Shown piece by piece: positions 43,979-54,400 of a DNA stretch of 64,000 bases. Position numbers and translations under genes: made by a program. Position 1 is the stretch's first letter; each line of letters begins with the position of its first letter. The notes under the pieces are model-generated. The model searched no databases. It saw nothing but the letters and a program-made list of their open reading frames with translations, and was not told the origin of the DNA. The stretch is from Flavobacteriales bacterium UBA1494 (GTDB lineage Bacteria; Bacteroidota; Bacteroidia; Flavobacteriales_E; Vicingaceae): assembly GCA_905182175.1 (NCBI GenBank), contig CAJJAT010000003.1, positions 62,001 through 126,000 of the forward strand, given 5' to 3'.

Positions 43979-44932
43979 ATGAAAAAAACAATATTGGTAA
44001 CAGGTGGAACGGGCTTTTTAGGAAGGCGTTTGGGAATTGCTTTAAAAGGTAAATATAGAGTTGTTTTAACAGGAAGAAATAACAAACAAAATGCTTTTGC
44101 CCAAAAGTATACAGGTTGCGAAGTATTACCAATGGATATTGTTAATATTGAAGGTGTAAGGGATACTTTTACTGAGGTTAAACCTGATATTGTTATACAT
44201 GCAGCAGCTACTAAATTCGTTGATTTGGCTGAAAAGCAACCAATGGAATGTGTTGATGTAAACTCAATAGGTTCGCAAAACATTGCACGAATTGCAGTGG
44301 AAAAAGGAGTAAAAGATGTAATTGGCATCAGTACTGATAAAGCAGCTCCTCCGGTGAGAAACACTTACGGGTTAACGAAAGCTTTGATGGAAAGAGTATT
44401 TTGTTCTATGAATGGAAAAACGGACACAAGGTTCTGCTGCGTGCGTTACGGTAATGTAGCATGGTCTACAGGCTCTGTATTAACGATTTGGAAAAAAATG
44501 CATGAAGAAACGGGAATCATTGGTACAACCGGCCCTGAGATGAGACGTTTCTTTTTTACAGTAGATGAGGCAGTAAAATTAGTAATTACTGCAATGGACA
44601 ACATGGAAGAGCTTCAAGGTAAGGTTCTTTCGAGAGAAATGAAATCAGCTCAAATAGAAGACTTGTTGACAACATGGACAAAGAATAAAGGTGGAATTTA
44701 CGAAAGAATAGAAGGAAGGCCTGGAGAAAGAGACGATGAATTTTTGATTGGAGAGACAGAATTGCCCTACACAGAGGTAAAGTATTACGATGATGTTAGA
44801 CATTATATTATTGCTTTTAATGACAAAGCTAAGGAACCGTTAAAAGAGGTCTTCTCTTCAGCAAATGCAACTCGGTTAACAGAAGCAGAGATGATGGATA
44901 TTATTGATAATCCACCAAAAGAGGAGAAATAG
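43979..44932 (+). CDS. NAD-dependent sugar epimerase/dehydratase (Polysacc_synt_2 family)
   Basis: 317 residues. Extended SDR: GGTGFLG at 9-15, the catalytic STDKAA segment at 118-123, and Tyr130/Lys134 in YGLTK. The family includes CapD/FlaA1/PseB-like UDP-GlcNAc 4,6-dehydratases and 5-epimerases, which start deoxy-amino sugar synthesis; the usual serine before the Tyr is present in ISTD. It presumably supplies a sugar to the WecE-type aminotransferase at 54621, but that link is inferred. Its stop is followed one base later by the nucleotidyltransferase ATG. Confidence 0.9.
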   Translation: MKKTILVTGGTGFLGRRLGIALKGKYRVVLTGRNNKQNAFAQKYTGCEVLPMDIVNIEGVRDTFTEVKPDIVIHAAATKFVDLAEKQPMECVDVNSIGSQNIARIAVEKGVKDVIGISTDKAAPPVRNTYGLTKALMERVFCSMNGKTDTRFCCVRYGNVAWSTGSVLTIWKKMHEETGIIGTTGPEMRRFFFTVDEAVKLVITAMDNMEELQGKVLSREMKSAQIEDLLTTWTKNKGGIYERIEGRPGERDDEFLIGETELPYTEVKYYDDVRHYIIAFNDKAKEPLKEVFSSANATRLTEAEMMDIIDNPPKEEK

Positions 44933-44933
44933 T

Positions 44934-45602
44934 ATGCCTAAAATTGAACATGCTATAATTATGGCTGCGGGAAGGGGTAGTAGAATGATGCCACTTACAA
45001 ATTCGATACCAAAGGCTATGGCGAAATTAGGGGCAAGTACTTTAATCGTTAACGGAATAGAGAAAATTCAAAAGGTTTTACACAATATTCACATAACTGT
45101 TGGGTACAAAAAATCTGATCTTGCTAAGCATGTTATTGAGCATAATGTTTCGACAGTCTTAAATACGGAGGGTAAAGGAAACGCTTGGTGGATTTTTAAT
45201 ACCTTATTAAAGAATTTGGATGAGCCAATTTTTGTTCTTACTTGCGATAATGTAATCGATTTGGATTTTGAAAAGTTGGCAAATGACTACTTTGAATTAG
45301 GTGAACCTGCTTGCATGGTGGTCCCTGTTCAACCAATAGAGGGTTTAGAAGGAGACTTTATTTTCGAAAGCAACAATGTGGTTCAAGAATTGAATCGTTC
45401 TAAGAAAAACGGTAAGTATTGTTCAGGAATACAAGTATTAAATCCCAAAAAAATTAATCTTTTAGTTAACGCTGAAGATGATTTTTATAATGTGTGGGAG
45501 CAGCTAATTTCTCAAAATCAACTGTATTGCTCCAATGTTTCTCCTCAAAGATGGTTTACCGTAGATACGATGGAGCAGTTAGAGAAGGTGAACGGGATAT
45601 AG
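44934..45602 (+). CDS. Sugar-1-phosphate nucleotidyltransferase-like protein
   Basis: 222 residues from the ATG at 44934; a start at 44904 would lie inside the preceding gene. The nucleotide-binding motif AAGRGSRMMPLT is at 11-22, then a KAMAKLG segment that carries the family's catalytic lysine position, and VLTCDNVIDLDF for metal/substrate. It belongs to the NTP_transferase family but is shorter than full RmlA, so it could be a phosphocholine- or sugar-activating enzyme of the LicC type. The last gene of the plus-strand run. Confidence 0.85.
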   Translation: MPKIEHAIIMAAGRGSRMMPLTNSIPKAMAKLGASTLIVNGIEKIQKVLHNIHITVGYKKSDLAKHVIEHNVSTVLNTEGKGNAWWIFNTLLKNLDEPIFVLTCDNVIDLDFEKLANDYFELGEPACMVVPVQPIEGLEGDFIFESNNVVQELNRSKKNGKYCSGIQVLNPKKINLLVNAEDDFYNVWEQLISQNQLYCSNVSPQRWFTVDTMEQLEKVNGI

Positions 45603-45609
45603 ATTTTTC

Positions 45610-46722
45610 TTAGTGTATAGTAGATTTACTCTTTACAACGCTATACTTTTTACTTTTTAGTTTTATAAACCTTGACTCATAATATTCGTAAGATAGATGA
45701 GATAGTAGGATGGTAGATCCGACTATTGTTGTAAACACGATTATATAATTTAATAACGGAGAAGTGGTAACGTTGTATAGCACTTTTGAAAAAAGAATAA
45801 TTAATAAGGGGTGAATTACATAAATTCCATAAGATATCTTACCTAAAAAGTCAAAGTATTTGTTCTCTAGACTAATCAACCCTGTTTTAGTTATTTGTCC
45901 GATAATTAATACCGATATTACTACTGCTATTATTTCATTATCAATTACTGACGCAATGTGAAATTTATTAATAGTTAAAGCCAGCATACAGAACCAACAT
46001 ACAATTTGGGTTATTTTATTGGTAGCTATTCTTAGCAGGAAGCTAATGTTAGAGTAATAAACGATTGCTGCCAGTCCGCCAATCATCATACAATGGAACC
46101 TAGTTACATCAATTGCAATTTCAATTAACGAACCAGGAGTACAGAAATGCAAATAGAGTTTGACCCCAAACAACAATGTAAACAAAAGAAGTGTAATGAC
46201 AGTAACAGTTTTTATTTTCAGCTTATTAATCCAGGGCCAAAAAAGGTAAAACTGTTCTTCCACACCAAGAGACCAAAAATGGGCTAAGAATGGTAAGGTT
46301 GTGCCCAAAATGAAAGGAACATTTGCTGCATAAAATATGTAAAATAGAACAGAACTATTATTAAACTTGATCTGAAAGACAAAATAAATAAGAATACAGA
46401 TTCCAAAATATAGATAATAGAGTGGCCAAATTCTAAGAATTCGCCTTGCATAAAATTTTTGAATATTTATCTGAGCGACTTCTTTCTCTTTTAATAGTAG
46501 ATACGTTATCAAGAAACCGCTAAGGGCAAAAAACATGGTTACTGCATATCCTGCCAAGTTCCAAGTTTTGGGTGTTCCACTTGTGTTTAATCCAAGTAAA
46601 TTTTCCAAACCAAACTTTTCCAAATTCAAAATAGTGTGAGATATTACCACTGCAATTGCCGCTATTGCTCTAATTCCGTTTAAGCCGGTAAGGTAAATTA
46701 ATTTGTTTTTCATTTTACTCAA
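45610..46722 (-). CDS. Acyltransferase 3 family membrane protein
   Basis: 370 residues and about ten hydrophobic spans. The opening LTGLNGIRAIAAIAVVISHT carries the family's R-x10-H pattern, and FYARRILRIWPLYYLYF plus LAHFWSLGVEEQFYLFWPW are the second and third signatures. Members (OafA/WecH-like) add O-acetyl or similar groups to glycans at the inner membrane. It probably decorates the polysaccharide made by this locus. It starts three bases after the polytopic membrane protein gene on the minus strand. Confidence 0.93.
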   Translation of the reverse strand: MSKMKNKLIYLTGLNGIRAIAAIAVVISHTILNLEKFGLENLLGLNTSGTPKTWNLAGYAVTMFFALSGFLITYLLLKEKEVAQINIQKFYARRILRIWPLYYLYFGICILIYFVFQIKFNNSSVLFYIFYAANVPFILGTTLPFLAHFWSLGVEEQFYLFWPWINKLKIKTVTVITLLLFTLLFGVKLYLHFCTPGSLIEIAIDVTRFHCMMIGGLAAIVYYSNISFLLRIATNKITQIVCWFCMLALTINKFHIASVIDNEIIAVVISVLIIGQITKTGLISLENKYFDFLGKISYGIYVIHPLLIILFSKVLYNVTTSPLLNYIIVFTTIVGSTILLSHLSYEYYESRFIKLKSKKYSVVKSKSTIH

Positions 46723-46725
46723 TAC

Positions 46726-48069
46726 TTAATTAGGTCTTTTATTAAGTTGGGGTTTAGATGTGTAATAAATGATAGCTAAAGCTGAGGTGAAAAATGGCAG
46801 GCAAGGTATCTTGTAACGAGACAAGGCTCCAAAATTATAAGATGTTAATCCAACTGCAACACCTAAAAATATTGCAAATACAAGGAAGGCTCTAACTTCA
46901 GGTATAGAAAAGCACTTCTTTACAAATTTGAACGGTCCTACCCTTAGAATAATGAAAATAGTAATTAGGAACAGTATAAAAGATTGAATAGCTTCAAAGA
47001 AAGTAGCAAAATTTCTTGTGTCAATAAATGGAAATGGTCTAAAATAGGTTACAAAGAGCGCTTCTGGAGCTTTTTTTAAAACACCAAGTGCGGTAAACTC
47101 CACATCTCCTAATGTGTAGCCAGACTGGTCTCTAGTTTCTGCTAAGTAAGTGTGCCAACTTTGAAAACCTTCAGCTACAGATTGTACATTTTCAATGGAA
47201 TACTTTCCTGCACCTTTCGATACTTGTTGCAAAAAGAATAAGCCACCTAATGTAATTACAAAGATTATAATTGGTGTTACAATGATTTTAAATAGCTGAG
47301 AGTTTACCTTCTTTGTTAATGAAGATTGAACCAAAAGTAGCATAGCAGGTAAAAAAGTATAAAGTACGTATGGTTTTAGTTTAAAACATAAAAATATTCC
47401 AATAGCAATTGCTATAATTTGAGGTAGGGATTTTTTTTTGTTTAATAGATGATAGACTCCCCCAAATATTAACCCTACAGAAGTTAGGGTAAATGTGTCT
47501 TTTAAGATTCCCGAACCCCAAATTCCCATTGATGGATAGAACAGTATACACAAGGCAAAGACTTTAAAAAGATGAGGATATAATTTGCAAATAGATTTGT
47601 ATAATTGCCAAATTCCTATTCCTGAGACTGCAGACATTAGGATTGTCGTTGTCATAAATTGTTTTCCTCCAACAAAACTAAACATGGCGGTAAGCTGGCA
47701 TTGTAAAAGCGTTGGACTATCATTAAAGCTACCTAATAGTATGTTATGTTTTGTATAAATTAAATTGGTGAACGTATCAGCTGAATTGAATAGGAAGGTA
47801 AAGATTTGCGTTGGCTGATGTGCAATTTGATCTAGCAAATAATTCCCTCCCGCAAAATATAAAAAGGTGTCGCCTCCTCTGTAGATATAGCTATGCAGTA
47901 AACAAAACAACACAGCACACAACATTTTAAATCCAATAAATGGAACTAGGTATATTGAATAGTTCTGAACTTTCTGTTTTTTGACAAAGCTTTTTAATAC
48001 CAATAGTATAACTGATATATAAAGTAAGCTTAGTAAAATATCTATGCCGCTAAGGCCAACTACAAACAA
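46726..48069 (-). CDS. Polytopic membrane protein, possible polysaccharide polymerase
   Basis: 447 residues with 10-12 hydrophobic spans. Landmarks: GFKMLCAVLFC (47-57), GGDTFLYF (65-72), FYPSMGIWGSGILK (178-191), a soluble loop EGFQSWHTYLAETRDQSGY (300-318) and the C-terminal FGALSRYKIP (413-422). The position beside a flippase, acyltransferase and glycosyltransferases suggests a Wzy-like polymerase or other glycan membrane enzyme, but no diagnostic motif proves it. A decayed paralogue lies at 35140-36390. It leads a minus-strand pair with the acyltransferase. Confidence 0.75.
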   Translation of the reverse strand: MFVVGLSGIDILLSLLYISVILLVLKSFVKKQKVQNYSIYLVPFIGFKMLCAVLFCLLHSYIYRGGDTFLYFAGGNYLLDQIAHQPTQIFTFLFNSADTFTNLIYTKHNILLGSFNDSPTLLQCQLTAMFSFVGGKQFMTTTILMSAVSGIGIWQLYKSICKLYPHLFKVFALCILFYPSMGIWGSGILKDTFTLTSVGLIFGGVYHLLNKKKSLPQIIAIAIGIFLCFKLKPYVLYTFLPAMLLLVQSSLTKKVNSQLFKIIVTPIIIFVITLGGLFFLQQVSKGAGKYSIENVQSVAEGFQSWHTYLAETRDQSGYTLGDVEFTALGVLKKAPEALFVTYFRPFPFIDTRNFATFFEAIQSFILFLITIFIILRVGPFKFVKKCFSIPEVRAFLVFAIFLGVAVGLTSYNFGALSRYKIPCLPFFTSALAIIYYTSKPQLNKRPN

Positions 48070-48475
48070 TTGTTAGAGTAAATTAAAAGTTATAAGAATT
48101 GGTCGAGAAATTACAATTTGATGACCATTAGTTCTCAGAATATTGCCCACTTTATAGAGGGACTGTTTTTTTGTAAAAGTAACCTTACTTAATAATATAT
48201 GGTAATTGAATTTCAGATTGCAGCTTGAATTGAGTTTAAGTTGTATCAAAATAGTTTTTATTGCTTCATACTGTTGCAAAATCAATTATTTTAAAACGCA
48301 TTTTTGGTAAATGCCGAATACTTAGATAACGAATAAACGAGTAACGAAGTGTTTTACATAAGATGACTATATCGTTATTATACTTTAATAGTAAGTTATA
48401 GTCTTAGTGAAATAGCAAAGGGGGGTTGCTAAAAACCGTTGAATAAATGCGGAAAAGTTTGAACGACAACTTTCG
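48070..48475. other. Non-coding stretch between divergent genes
   Basis: About 400 AT-rich bases separate the minus-strand membrane protein from the T9SS substrate gene. I see no convincing gene; a 70-codon minus-strand frame (48073-48285) has no protein-like character. An imperfect inverted repeat, GACTATA (48365-48371) with TATAGTC (48397-48403), lies about 90 bases upstream of the T9SS gene and could be a regulatory hairpin or operator. Promoters for both genes must lie here. Confidence 0.5.
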
Positions 48476-48483
48476 TAAATTTG
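48458..48483 (+). promoter_or_regulatory. Bacteroidota promoter immediately before the T9SS substrate gene
   Basis: TTTG at 48458-48461 and TAAATTTG at 48476-48483 (exact to the -7 consensus) are separated by 14 bases, a little short. The ATG at 48489 follows after five bases, so the mRNA would be leaderless or nearly so. The box overlaps the coding frame if the upstream ATG at 48447 were used, which argues for 48489. Confidence 0.55.
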
Positions 48484-48488
48484 TAGAT

Positions 48489-51400
48489 ATGCGAATTCTA
48501 AAAAGTGTTTTTATACTTTGTCTCCATCTTGTTACTTTAATATCTTTTGGTCAAAGTAACTCATTGGTTTTTCCTAAAAATGGTCAAACCTTATCTTCTA
48601 ACTTTACGATAGATTGGAACTCTAACGAGCAATCAGATCAGTATAATTTAAGAATTGCTACAGATCCTAATTTTAATACAATTGTTGCTGATTATTACCA
48701 AGCCCCTAGTTCAAAGTTATTTCAAATAAATATAAATGATATTCTATATTGGAAGGTTTATTATTTAAATAGCTCAATTGTAATAGACTCCAGTGATATT
48801 TCTATGTTTTCAGTCTTTGCTCCTTCTGACCTCGATAGTTTAAATTTATGGGTTAAGGCTGATAGTAATGTGGTTATCTCAAATGGAACTATCTCCCAAT
48901 GGGGTGATTTAAGTGACTCACTAAGTGATTTATTGCAAAGTTCGGTGACGCGGCAGCCAGTTATTGTAAACAACGGTATTAATAATCTTCCAGTAATCGA
49001 TTTTGATGCGGTTAACGACCGTTTACAAACGACTGTAGATCTTTCGAAAAAAAACTTTTCCATTAGTTCGGTTTATAGCTCTAAAGTTCAGAGTTCAGGG
49101 ATTCGAATGGTGAATGGGACGACGAATTGGATTTATGGACCATTCTCTGGTGTGCATAGAGTATTTAATGGAGGTTTTGTTGGAGGCAAGGCAGTTGTAG
49201 CTAATAAATTTGTTATACACACGGCAGTGTCTCGAAATGACACCCTAAATAACTATGTGAATAGCATCTATTACGGACAAAGAAAGAATTCTTATTCACC
49301 CGGTATTTTAACAGTTGGGGATAATCCTATCAATGGCCAAGTGGCTGAAATGGTTATTGTCAATGGTGAGTTACTTGAGGCGAATAGAGTGGTACTGGAT
49401 AATTATTTGATGGATAAGTATGCTCCACCAATTAATCTGGGTAAGGATATGGATATATGCAGTCTTCCAATTCAGCTAAGTGCCTATAAAGACAGCTACT
49501 CAGGTTATATTTGGAGTAACGGTTCCACAGATTCTATTATTTCTATTAGTAGTTCTGGAAAATATTATGTGACTGTTACGGATATCTTTGATAGGGTTTC
49601 TGTAGACTCTGTTATTATTCAACAAGATACAGTCAATTTTGTGGTGGATTTAGGTTCTGACACTGTGATTTGTCAAGGTCAGAATATCAGACTTGAGGCA
49701 GGAAATCATCTCTACAGCTATCAATGGAATGTTAATTCGAATGAATCAACTATTACAATCGACACTACTTTTAATTACAAAGTAACCGTGGCAGATTGCA
49801 AAGGAAACATCTCCATAGATTCAGTACTAGTAACAGTCAGTGATCCTGCATTCAACTTGGGTGCTGATACAAGTATCTGCTTTAGTGATTCATTAATAGT
49901 TAACCCAAGCCGTATGTTCAGTGGGGCAAGTTATTTATGGTCAACAGGATCGATAGCAAGTTCAATATCTGTTTTTGTTAGGAATAACTACGCACTTACC
50001 GTTACAGATCAATTTACGTGTGTTTTCTTTGATACCTTATTTGTAAATTCTGACTCTACAATTTATAATATAAATATTGGGAATGATACGTCTCTGTGTA
50101 ATGGAAATCAGGTTGGATTAATTCCTCCCTTAGCAAATATTGATGGCTATTTATGGTCTACAAATTCTGTAGATTCCTTTATTACTGTTAATACAACACA
50201 AAAATATTATGTGACAGTAAGTAAAAGAGGTTGCATGAATACTGATAGCATCAGTATCACTATAAAAGGTGACGCACCAATATCCGATTTCAATTTTACA
50301 GGTCAGTGTAATCAGGGTACAACTCTATTCGTGGATAATTCAACGGACCCCCAAGGAATTAATATAAAGACTTACAATTGGAGTTTTGGAGATAGTAGTT
50401 TTGCTCCATTAAAAGACCCTGCTCATTATTATACTTTGCCTGGAATATATGACGTGACGTTAAATGTTACCAATGATTCTAACTGCAGCGGAACTTCTAA
50501 AAAAAACGTAGAGATATATTCAAAGCCAACATCAAGTTTTACCAACCAGTTGTCTTGTGAAATAGATTCCACTTTTTTCATGAATACTAGTGTTGTTCTT
50601 ACTGATACTATTTCAAACTATCATTGGAATTTTGGCGTTGGTGGAATATTATCCGACACTTCCAGTCTAGTAAACGCTTCCTTTATTTTCCCTCAAGACT
50701 CAACTCATTTTGTGCGACTTGAAGTTGAAACTATTAATGGATGCAAGGATACGCTGTCGAAAGTAATTTTTGTAAACTCCAAACCCGAGGTAAGTTTTAG
50801 CTTTTTAGGAACTATAATTGGAGACTCCACTAAATTCACTAATACGTCTACTATTGGTAAAGGGGTTATTTCAACTTACACTTGGAATTTAGGCAACGGG
50901 TTAACGACAATGGATATAAATCCTAAAAATCTGTACGCAAACAAAGGGGTATATTTTATTCAATTAGATGCTTTGTCTGATTCGGGTTGTTTCGAAATTT
51001 TTACTGATTCAATTAAAATAATTGACCCACCGCCAACTTTTAAAACAATTTTTCCAAAGAACAACCAAAGTCTTTCCGCAGATGTGGATTTTGTATGGAA
51101 CACAACAGATTCAGCAAACAATTATATTCTAGAATTAGCGCAAGACTCTGCCTTTACCATCGTGATTATGTCCCAAAATGTCATTGGTCAGCAACTACTT
51201 GTTAGTAATACGTATCCATTTGGTAAATACTATTGGAGGGTAAAAAGCTTACGGAATTCGGTAACTATAGATACTACAAATATTTCAGCGTTTCAATTCT
51301 TTAATCCATCAGCAATTGATAGTCTTAACTTATGGATAAAAGCAGATGAAGGTATTGTTGATGTAAATAACAAAATTCAATCATGGTTTGATTTGAGTGA

Positions 51401-54400
51401 CTCAAGTATTATTTTAACTCAATTAGATAGTAGTAAAAGACCTGTTATTCAAAATAATGCTTTGAATGGTTTTCCTGTAGTAAGTTTTGATAATGTGAAC
51501 GATCAATTGACAACACCTTTAAATATAGTTGGACGTGATTTTTTAATCTCTTCAGTCTATAACACTAAAGAACAAAATAGAGGCATATCTTTTATTCGCG
51601 GAGCATCTAATTGGATATTTGGCCCGTTTTCAGGATTTTATAGAGTTTTTAATGGCGGATTTTTATTAGGGAAACCTGTAGAACCATTTAAGTATGTGCT
51701 ACAAACCGCAGCAAGTGTTGATGACACAACTTCTAATTACGTGAACAGCCAATTATTTGGGTCCAGGAAAAACTCGTTTTCTCCTGGCTTATTGACTATA
51801 GGTGCAAATGCAATAAATGGGAATGTTGCAGAGATAATAATAGTGAACGGAAAATCGAGTGACGCAGAAAGAGAAAGTATAGATAATTATTTGTTGGATA
51901 AATATGCTCCTCCTGTAAATTTAGGTGCAGATATTAAGGTTTGCTCTTTTCCGGACTCCATCAAATTAAGTATGGATTATGTTGAATCTTTTTTGTGGAG
52001 TAATGGGGATACAGCTTCTTCTTTAGTAGTCGTAAAAGAGGGTAAATATTTGGTTACTGTCACTGACATTTTTGACAGAGAGTCAATAGATTCTGTCTAT
52101 TTCATCTTGGACACTGCAAACTTTGAATTAAATTTTCCTTACCATGATACTACTATTTGCTTGGGTGATAAAATCGAAGTTACAGCCGGGCCTAATAACT
52201 ATTCTTACAATTGGAGCACAGGTGAAACTTCTTCTAAAATTGAGTTGAGTAGAAACTTTAACTATGTTGTAACAGTCACAGGATGCCGAGGTCAGGTTGC
52301 CATGGATAGTATTAATTTAATTATCAACAGTCCTTCATTTGACCTTGGGGCAGACACTACCATTTGTCATAATGAAATTATAGTAATTCAACCTGATTCT
52401 GTGTTCTCAAATGTAAATTATCTGTGGTCAACAGGCGAGTTGTCAAACTTAATATTAGCGGATACAACAAACTCTTATTACCTCACAATAGAAGATCAAT
52501 ATTCTTGTTCTTTTTCAGATACAATTAGAGTTACAATTGACTCTTCTATGTTTGACCTTACTTTGGGAGAGGATACAACGCTATGTGCAGGAAACGTAAT
52601 CAATTTGATTAATCCAAACACATCAATATCTTCCTATTTGTGGTCTACAGGAAGCATAAATTCGACTACGCTAGTTGATACAATGGGAGCCTACAAATTA
52701 CAAGTTAGCAACGGCAGATGCCAAGTCTCTGATACAATAAATATTCTAATTAAAGGAAAAGCTCCAGTCGCTGATTTTGAATTCCAAAATCTTTGTTTTG
52801 GTGATTCTCTATCTTTTGTAGATAGTTCAAAGGTTGCCGTGATAAATGATACAATAATTAATTGGAATTGGCATTTTGGAAATGGAGATAGTCAATTGCT
52901 TCAAAACCCTCGGTATCGTTATGTTCAAAGAGGGAGGTACAGTGTTTTATTAGAAATAGAGACCGATAAGGGATGCTTTGATTCCATTTCAAAACTTGTT
53001 GAAATTAATCCTTTACCAATAGCAAATTTTAACATTCAGCAGTCTATCGTTTGCGCGAAGTCTAGAGTTTTTCATCAAGATAGTAGCTTTATAAGTGGTG
53101 GATTAATTTCAGATTACGATTGGAATTTCGGTGATATCTTAAATAATCAGAATACATCAACTGCAAAAAATCCTTTTCACACATTCGATACAGTTGGAAA
53201 TTATAACATTTTGCTAAAGGTAACTTCTAACTTAGGTTGTTTTGATTCTGTTCAGAAAACCTTGTTTGTTAATTCATCCCCAATTCCAAATTACACAATT
53301 GATGGTTTTTGCATAGGGGATTCAATAACGCTTTCTGAACAGGTTGCATATGCAGGACTGGATTCAATAGAGTATTTCTGGACTATCCGTGCACTTGGAG
53401 GAAATTTTACAACGGATAGAAGAATGAATCCTAAATTAAAATTTATAAATTCAGGGGATTATGACATTGGTTTAAGAGCTAGAAATACAATTGGAATATT
53501 CGAATGGTGTGAAGCAAGCTTTAAAGATACAATTACGCTATTTGACAGTCCAATGGCTGACTTTGTTATTCCGGAGATATGCGAAAATGATTCATTTGAA
53601 ATTTCAAATTTCAGCATGCCAATAGCTGACATCTTAAAGTATAGATACATTTTAAATCAAACTGACACATTTAATATCTCTAATCCTAAAATAAGCGGAA
53701 AATTGCCTGGTAAATATCCTTTGGGTTTATTAATATCAGATGTGAATAGCTGTAAAGACTCCATTGTTAAACAATTGGAGATAAGTCAAAAGCCAAAGAT
53801 ACAGTTTACAATACTCAATAATAACTCAGGAGTCCCTTTTAATATTGATCTTCAGAATAGGTCATTAAGTTCTAGTTCTTATTTGTGGAAATTTGGAACA
53901 GGTGACACTTCGCCTGACGAGGAGCCGAACTACGTTTATAGCGATACAGGAACGTTTCAAATTACTCTAATAGGAAGTACTCCTTCTGGTTGTATAGATA
54001 GTACATCCGAAAATGCCTTTGCGCTTTCGAAGTTTATAGATGCAAGTCTAACAAAACTGTTTTTAACAGAGAATACGTTAGGCGATATTGAAGTTTCATT
54101 CCAAATTTTAAATTCTGGATTTAACACGATTAACAATTTATTAATGAGTGTTGATTTAAATAATGAATTTGAATTCAGAGAATTTTTTTCAACTAATTTA
54201 TATTCTGGAAGAAGTGATGGTTTTAGAATGGATGCAACATTTATTCCAAACGCAGGACGGAAAATAGACTATGTTTGTGTTAGGATTTTTGCGGTTAATG
54301 GAATATCTGACTCTATTGTACTGAATAATGAATTATGTGAATTAGGATTTAACGACGAACTGAGCATTACGTTATATCCAAATCCAGTTGAAGATTTACT

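Noticed and set aside
48073-48285. 70-codon minus-strand open frame upstream of the membrane protein gene
   Set aside because: No recognisable motif, low-complexity composition and no support from context.
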